NCBI GenBank assembly: GCA_016709005.1
Contig: JADJEU010000001.1
Coordinates: 248,001-312,000, forward strand
Direction: 5' to 3'
Source: Crocinitomicaceae bacterium
GTDB lineage: Bacteria; Bacteroidota; Bacteroidia; Flavobacteriales_D; Crocinitomicaceae
DNA: 64,000 nucleotides
Under the pieces are notes generated by a model. The model worked only from the letters and a program-made list of their open reading frames with translations, did no database searches and was not told where the DNA came from. Shown here piece by piece: positions 60,491-64,000 of this stretch. The position numbers were made by a program, and so were the translations under genes. Numbering within the stretch: the stretch's first letter is position 1; each line of letters opens with the position of its first letter.

Positions 60491-61522
60491 ATGAAAGTTT
60501 CAAAAGAGTTTAAAGTTGGTCTTCTTGTTGTTTTAGGGTTACTCCTTCTTTTTATCGGAGTTAACTTTTTGAAGGGAGGAAAAATATTTGGAGAAAGCCG
60601 TGAGTTCTACGCTGTCTTTAAAAATTCTGCAGGTTTGCAGCCATCAAATGAAATCAGACTGAGCGGTTTTAAAATTGGTCAGGTAGAAGAAGTAGGGCTA
60701 CATCCAAATAATCCCACTTTGATTCTGGTGAAATTTTCAATCGAAGATGATGAACTTCAGATTCCGAAAACATCCGAAGCATGGTTGGCAACAGATTTAC
60801 TTGGAACAGCTTCTATTGATATTCGATTAGATACAACCTTAAGAGCTTCGAATGAATATTATCAGGATGGTGATACTGTCTTAAGTAATGTTGAAACATC
60901 CATTGGTGATCAAATCAACGAACAGATTTTGCCGCTTAAAATGAAGACAGAAGAATTGATTAGTTCTGTTGAAGGTATCGTTGTTTCGATCAATGCTTTT
61001 TGGGATACGAGTGCGGCGTATACAATTGATGAAAGCATGTATGAAGTTCGTGAAGCCATCGGAACATTTGCTGATCTTGCAAACAACTTGAGTGTTCTGA
61101 TATCAAGAGAAACAGAAATCATTGATAAAATATTGGGAGATGTTCACGACATCACCGATAATCTTGCCAATAAATCAGACAAAATTTCAAATACAATTGA
61201 CAACATTTCTGCTATCTCAGATACACTTGCTGATTCTGATATCAAAGCTGTTTTTTTAGAGACCAAAGAAACTTTGCATGAATTAAATGGTGTGCTTGCT
61301 TCTGTGAATAGTGGTGAAGGAACCCTTGGTGCCTTGCTTCATAGTGATAGCCTTTACAATGCTTTAATCGGCACTAATGAATCAGTACAGAATTTGTTAG
61401 ACGATATGGCTGCAAATCCAAACAAATATGTTCACTTCAGTCTTTTCGGACGCAAAGTGAAAGGTGTGCAGTTAACTCCTGATGAGGAGGAAAAACTCAG
61501 ACTTTGGCTTGAAAAACAATAA
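60491..61522 (+). CDS. mlaD: MlaD-like MCE-domain lipid-transport protein
   Basis: A 343-residue protein with an N-terminal TM anchor (about 8-25; VGLLVVLGLLLLFIGVNFLK) and an MCE domain (about 40-110; NEIRLSGFKIGQVEEVGL, NPTLILVKFSIEDDELQIPKTSEAWL split). A long helical/coiled tail (about 150-300; IDKILGDVHDITDNLANKSD) is normal for Bacteroidota MlaD. It forms a ring in the periplasm that carries phospholipids between membranes with MlaEF; those genes are elsewhere. TAATTTAG, near-consensus, lies at 60457-60464, so the gene may be transcribed separately from the amidase. The Fe-S protein gene follows 17 nt later. Confidence 0.9.
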   Translation: MKVSKEFKVGLLVVLGLLLLFIGVNFLKGGKIFGESREFYAVFKNSAGLQPSNEIRLSGFKIGQVEEVGLHPNNPTLILVKFSIEDDELQIPKTSEAWLATDLLGTASIDIRLDTTLRASNEYYQDGDTVLSNVETSIGDQINEQILPLKMKTEELISSVEGIVVSINAFWDTSAAYTIDESMYEVREAIGTFADLANNLSVLISRETEIIDKILGDVHDITDNLANKSDKISNTIDNISAISDTLADSDIKAVFLETKETLHELNGVLASVNSGEGTLGALLHSDSLYNALIGTNESVQNLLDDMAANPNKYVHFSLFGRKVKGVQLTPDEEEKLRLWLEKQ

Positions 61523-61539
61523 TTCTAAAATTCTTCTTC

Positions 61540-62823
61540 ATGGGAATTAGTAACATCCTTTTTGCTCTTATTTTAATTGGAGCCGGTATTCTCTTTACTA
61601 TCAACATTCGAAAAGTAATTTCAAACATTCGTCTGGGGCGTGAAATAGACAGATCTGATAAAAAATCAGATCGTTGGAAAACCATGATTCGTGTGGCTTT
61701 GGGGCAATCAAAAATGGCAACCCGGCCTTTTGCAGCTATCCTTCACTTGATTGTTTATGCTGGTTTTATTTTGATTAACATCGAGATGCTAGAAATTGTG
61801 ATTGATGGGATTGTTGGAACTCATCGTGTTTTTGCAGAACCATTAGGCTCTTTCTACACATTCATTATTAACTTCTTTGAAATTCTTGCTGTACTGGTAG
61901 CCTTAGCATGTCTTGTGTTTTTAGTGCGCCGTAATTTCAAAGCGGTAAAAAGATTTCAAAGTACAGATCTGAAAGGATTTGCTTTTAAAGACGCTAATTT
62001 TATTTTGATTACAGAGGTATTGTTGATGTCTGCTTTGTTAATCATGAATGCGGCAGATCCGACACAATCATTCATCATTTCTGAAAATTTGAAACCTTTG
62101 CTGTCAACAGATCTTCACACACTTCATATCATTGAGCAATCAGCATGGTGGTTTCATATTGTCGGCGTTTTATTTTTTCTGAATTATCTTCCTTACTCAA
62201 AACATTTACACATTATCTGGGCGTTTCCAAATACCTTTTTTTCCAATCTGAATCCAAAAGGAAAATTCAACAACATGGAAAGTGTTACGCGTGAGGTAAA
62301 ATTGATGATGGATCCAACAGCTGATCCGTTTGCTGCACAACCAGCCGTTGAAGGAGCGCCGCAACGCTTTGGGGCAAAAGATGTGACTGACCTTACCTGG
62401 ATTAATATCATGAATGCTTATACCTGTACTGAATGTGGAAGATGTACATCATCCTGTCCTGCAAACATCACTGGTAAAAAATTATCGCCGCGCAAAATTA
62501 TGATGGATGTGCGTGACCGTGTAGAAGAATTAGGTGACGCAAAAAGAAAAAACGGAGCTGATTTTCACGATGGAAAATTTTTGGTTGGAGATTATATTAC
62601 AGATGAAGAAATTTGGGCATGCACCAGTTGCAACGCTTGTGTTCAGGAATGTCCTGTGAATATAGATCCGCTTGCAATCATCATAGATTTAAGAAGGTAT
62701 TTAGTGATGGAAGAGTCAAAACTGCCGGTTGAACTTGCTGGTATGGCTACAAACATTGAAAATAATCAGGCTCCTTGGCAATTCTCGCCGGCAGACAGAT
62801 TGAACTGGGCAAATGAAGCGTAA
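61540..62823 (+). CDS. Membrane Fe-S protein, HdrCE-like (two [4Fe-4S] clusters)
   Basis: A 427-residue protein. The N-terminal half (about 1-235) has five or so hydrophobic segments with His residues in the helices (TDLHTLHIIEQSAWWFHIVG), a plausible di-heme nitrate-reductase-gamma-like domain. The C-terminal half has two [4Fe-4S] sites: CTECGRCTSSCPANI and CTSCNACVQECPVNI. With the downstream CCG-domain protein (63769) it resembles heterodisulfide-reductase-type or quinone-coupled Fe-S modules widely found in Bacteroidota, whose partner is unknown. It is followed directly by a HAD gene. Function in electron transfer is inferred from the clusters. Confidence 0.85.
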   Translation: MGISNILFALILIGAGILFTINIRKVISNIRLGREIDRSDKKSDRWKTMIRVALGQSKMATRPFAAILHLIVYAGFILINIEMLEIVIDGIVGTHRVFAEPLGSFYTFIINFFEILAVLVALACLVFLVRRNFKAVKRFQSTDLKGFAFKDANFILITEVLLMSALLIMNAADPTQSFIISENLKPLLSTDLHTLHIIEQSAWWFHIVGVLFFLNYLPYSKHLHIIWAFPNTFFSNLNPKGKFNNMESVTREVKLMMDPTADPFAAQPAVEGAPQRFGAKDVTDLTWINIMNAYTCTECGRCTSSCPANITGKKLSPRKIMMDVRDRVEELGDAKRKNGADFHDGKFLVGDYITDEEIWACTSCNACVQECPVNIDPLAIIIDLRRYLVMEESKLPVELAGMATNIENNQAPWQFSPADRLNWANEA

Positions 62824-62824
62824 T

Positions 62825-63234
62825 ATGTTAGAAGAAAAATTGTTGACGGAGAACGTATATCTCCAAAATTACCGGCTCACATTAAAAATTATCTGATTGA
62901 TATTGACGGAACAATTTGTGATGATATTCCAAATGAGGAGCCTGAACGAATGGTTACTGCAAAATTGTATCCGGATGCTTTGGACATTTGTAACAAGTGG
63001 TTCGATGAAGGACATATCATTACCTATTTTACTTCCAGAACAGAAGAGCATCGTCTTGTGACGGAGGAGTGGTTAAAGAAAAACGGATTTAAATACCACG
63101 CATTATTGATGTGCAAACCGCGCGGTGGAAATTATCATTGGATCGATAATCACATTGTGCGCGCAACACGTTTTGAAGGAAAGTTTACAAATTTAATTGA
63201 AGTAGATTCGAAGATTCAGGTCTTTGAGAAATAG
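62825..63234 (+). CDS. HAD-like phosphatase family protein, 5' end out of frame
   Basis: The in-frame part reads KNYLIDIDGTICDD (HAD motif I), TAKLYPDALDICNKW, YFTSRTEEHRLVTEEWLKKNG, CKPRGGNYHWIDNHIVRATRF and ends with SKIQVFEK. This is a small Bacteroidota HAD family (often labelled phosphoheptose isomerase, without proof). No start codon opens this frame; only TAA 62821 precedes it. ATG 62825 opens MLEEK and would join by one extra A in the A5 run at 62835-62839, giving MLEEK-IVDGERISPKLPAHIK..., the usual start, 136 residues. As written, translation from 62825 stops at about 62894. Frame break or lost base. It lies between two Fe-S genes. Confidence 0.7.
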
Positions 63235-63236
63235 AA

Positions 63237-63273
63237 AATTAGTAGGCAGTATTTAGTTGGCAATAGGCAGTAA
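63237..63273. repeat. Left flanking inverted repeat of the four-helix-bundle gene
   Basis: Contains TTAGTAGGCA (63239-63248) and TTGGCAATAGGCAGT (about 63257-63271). The reverse complement of both parts recurs downstream at 63731-63756 (exact TTAGTAGGCA, and TTGGCAGTGGGCAGT with two differences). It looks like a degenerate GGCAGT-word intergenic repeat. Confidence 0.6.
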
Positions 63274-63280
63274 TTGGGTT

Positions 63281-63667
63281 ATGAATAATGGAGTTGAAGA
63301 TTTGATTGTTTACAAAAAGGCGTATGCTTTGGCGATGCGAATTTTTGATCTTTCAAAAACTTTTCCAGTTGAAGAAAAATATTCCTTAACTGATCAGATT
63401 CGCCGTGCCTCCAGATCTGTTTGCTCAAATTTGGCTGAAGGTTATCGCAAGAGACTTTATCCGAAGCATTTTATTTCAAAAATTTCTGATTCAGACGCAG
63501 AAAGTGCAGAAACAATAGTGTGGTTAAACTTTTCAAGAGATTGTAAATACTTATCTGGAGAAATTGTAGAGGAATTAAAACAAGAATATAAACAAGTAGG
63601 TAAATTGTTAGGAGACATGATAAATTATCCTGAAAAATATGCTCCAAAAGGTGTTAAGGTCAGCTAG
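63281..63667 (+). CDS. Stand-alone four-helix-bundle protein (S23/IVP family)
   Basis: About 128 residues beginning MNNGVEDLIVYKKAYALAM. Four predicted helices with the S23 hallmarks: KTFPVEEKYSLTDQIRRASRSV, CSNLAEGYRKR and ESAETIVWLNFSRDCKYLS. The family occurs in 23S rRNA intervening sequences, next to retroelements and as single genes scattered in Bacteroidota. Here it is single, inside a group of Fe-S genes, flanked by inverted repeats of GGCAGT words, which suggests insertion. Function unknown. ATG 63281 is chosen because the fold starts there; the frame begins within the left repeat. Confidence 0.8.
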   Translation: MNNGVEDLIVYKKAYALAMRIFDLSKTFPVEEKYSLTDQIRRASRSVCSNLAEGYRKRLYPKHFISKISDSDAESAETIVWLNFSRDCKYLSGEIVEELKQEYKQVGKLLGDMINYPEKYAPKGVKVS

Positions 63668-63730
63668 GATTTAACCTGAAAGTAAACTGAACATAAAAAA
63701 AGTAATTGGAACTTTAGAAAAAATCAATCG

Positions 63731-63763
63731 ACTGCCCACTGCCAATTGCCTACTAAAATACTG
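63731..63763. repeat. Right flanking inverted repeat of the four-helix-bundle gene
   Basis: ACTGCCCACTGCCAATTGCCTACTAA, the reverse complement of TTAGTAGGCA-A-TTGGCAGTGGGCAGT, matches the left repeat with an 8-nt difference in spacer length. It ends 6 nt before the next start codon. Confidence 0.6.
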
Positions 63764-63768
63764 AAATT

Positions 63769-64000
63769 ATGAGCACACCAATTCAAGTAAAAACAATGTC
63801 CCAAATGATCGCCGCTGGCGAAACTCCTGAAATTTTATTTTGGGTGGGATGCGCTGGTAGTTTTGATGATCGTGCAAAAAAAATCACCAAAGCAATTGTC
63901 AAAATTCTGAATCATTGCAATGTGAAATTTGCGGTGCTGGGAACAGAAGAGTCTTGTACAGGTGATCCTGCTAAACGCGCCGGAAATGAATTTTTGTTTC
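63769..64000 (+). CDS. CCG-domain Fe-S protein, HdrD-like (3' end outside window)
   Basis: Only the first 77 codons are inside the window. MSTPIQVKTMSQMIAAGETP, ILFWVGCAGSFDDRAKKITK and KFAVLGTEESCTGDPAKRAG show the opening of a cysteine-rich (CCG) domain protein of the heterodisulfide reductase/glycolate oxidase GlpC type, with its first Cys in WVGCAGS and another in ESCTGDPA. It likely works with the membrane Fe-S protein at 61540, from which it is separated by the HAD gene and the inserted four-helix-bundle gene. Confidence 0.85.
   Translation, partial: MSTPIQVKTMSQMIAAGETPEILFWVGCAGSFDDRAKKITKAIVKILNHCNVKFAVLGTEESCTGDPAKRAGNEFLF

Noticed and set aside
63281..63667. Diversity-generating retroelement or retron (four-helix Avd-like protein)
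   Set aside because: No reverse transcriptase or template/variable repeat is in view; the protein is a single S23-type gene.
1..64000. Defence island, prophage, integrated plasmid or rRNA/tRNA cluster
   Set aside because: No integrase, phage structural, restriction, toxin-antitoxin or stable RNA gene could be recognised on reading both strands; only the AAA ATPase and S23 gene are accessory-like.

Overview
The window is about 64 kb of AT-rich chromosomal DNA from a member of the Bacteroidota, most likely Flavobacteriales (Crocinitomicaceae/Fluviicola-like; the family is inference). The reasons are: three proteins with type A T9SS sorting tails, one adhesin with a gliding-motility (CHU_C, type B) tail beside a PorP/SprF partner, many lipoproteins with short lipoboxes, DUF2490/DUF5522/DUF6526 families, Bacteroidota-type LptD and tricorn-like S41 proteases, and repeated TAnnTTTG (-7) promoter boxes with almost no Shine-Dalgarno sequences. 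No rRNA, tRNA, CRISPR, IS element or prophage was seen. Most of the window is chromosomal core plus lineage-specific surface proteins.

Layout. 1-4.8 kb: membrane and envelope genes (NfeD/flotillin-partner-like fragment, BBP2 porin, TauE exporter, DUF2490, GRAM protein, lipoprotein) and a DUF6526 gene broken by two tandem in-frame stops. 4.8-8.4 kb: a T9SS surface protein, a strong terminator and a decayed small membrane/secreted gene. 8.4-12.1 kb: gap, fdhD and fhs (glycolysis and C1/formate). 12.2-17.5 kb: small lipoprotein, SpmAB-like fusion, GATase, TsaC/YciO-type protein, an AAA ATPase with a broken 5' end whose promoter carries 15-bp-phased palindromic iterons, and DUF5522. 17.5-30.4 kb: T9SS subtilase, Omp85 protein, aminotransferase, TPR histidine kinase, ABC exporter, EamA exporter and small lipoproteins. 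30.5-40.3 kb: a giant beta-propeller/SpoIIE sensor, pcm, lamin-tail and LRR lipoproteins and a tricorn-like protease. 40.4-45.6 kb: SprF-SPOR plus a nine-repeat adhesin. 45.7-50.2 kb: frameshifted vanadium haloperoxidase, glycosyltransferase, AlkC-like repair protein and ispE. 50.3-56.6 kb: accA, 7TM protein, gamma-carbonic anhydrase, T9SS choice-of-anchor protein, lipoprotein and PqiA-like protein. 56.7-64 kb: envelope cluster with lptD divergent from amidase, mlaD, HdrCE-like Fe-S protein, HAD protein and a CCG-domain Fe-S protein, interrupted by a stand-alone four-helix-bundle (S23/IVP) gene with flanking inverted repeats.

The genes work mostly on the envelope: LPS assembly (lptD), lipid transport (mlaD, pqiA-like), peptidoglycan remodelling (amidase, SPOR domains), T9SS cargo and adhesin export, and outer-membrane porins. 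Two themes deserve attention. First, at least five genes carry single-base frame breaks or tandem stops, and two more (ispE, lptD) lack a credible ATG; several breaks lie at homopolymers, so residual assembly indels must be excluded before any recoding or decay story. Second, promoter boxes sit only 6-24 nt before many start codons, implying leaderless or very short-leader mRNAs, and this let me correct several start sites.
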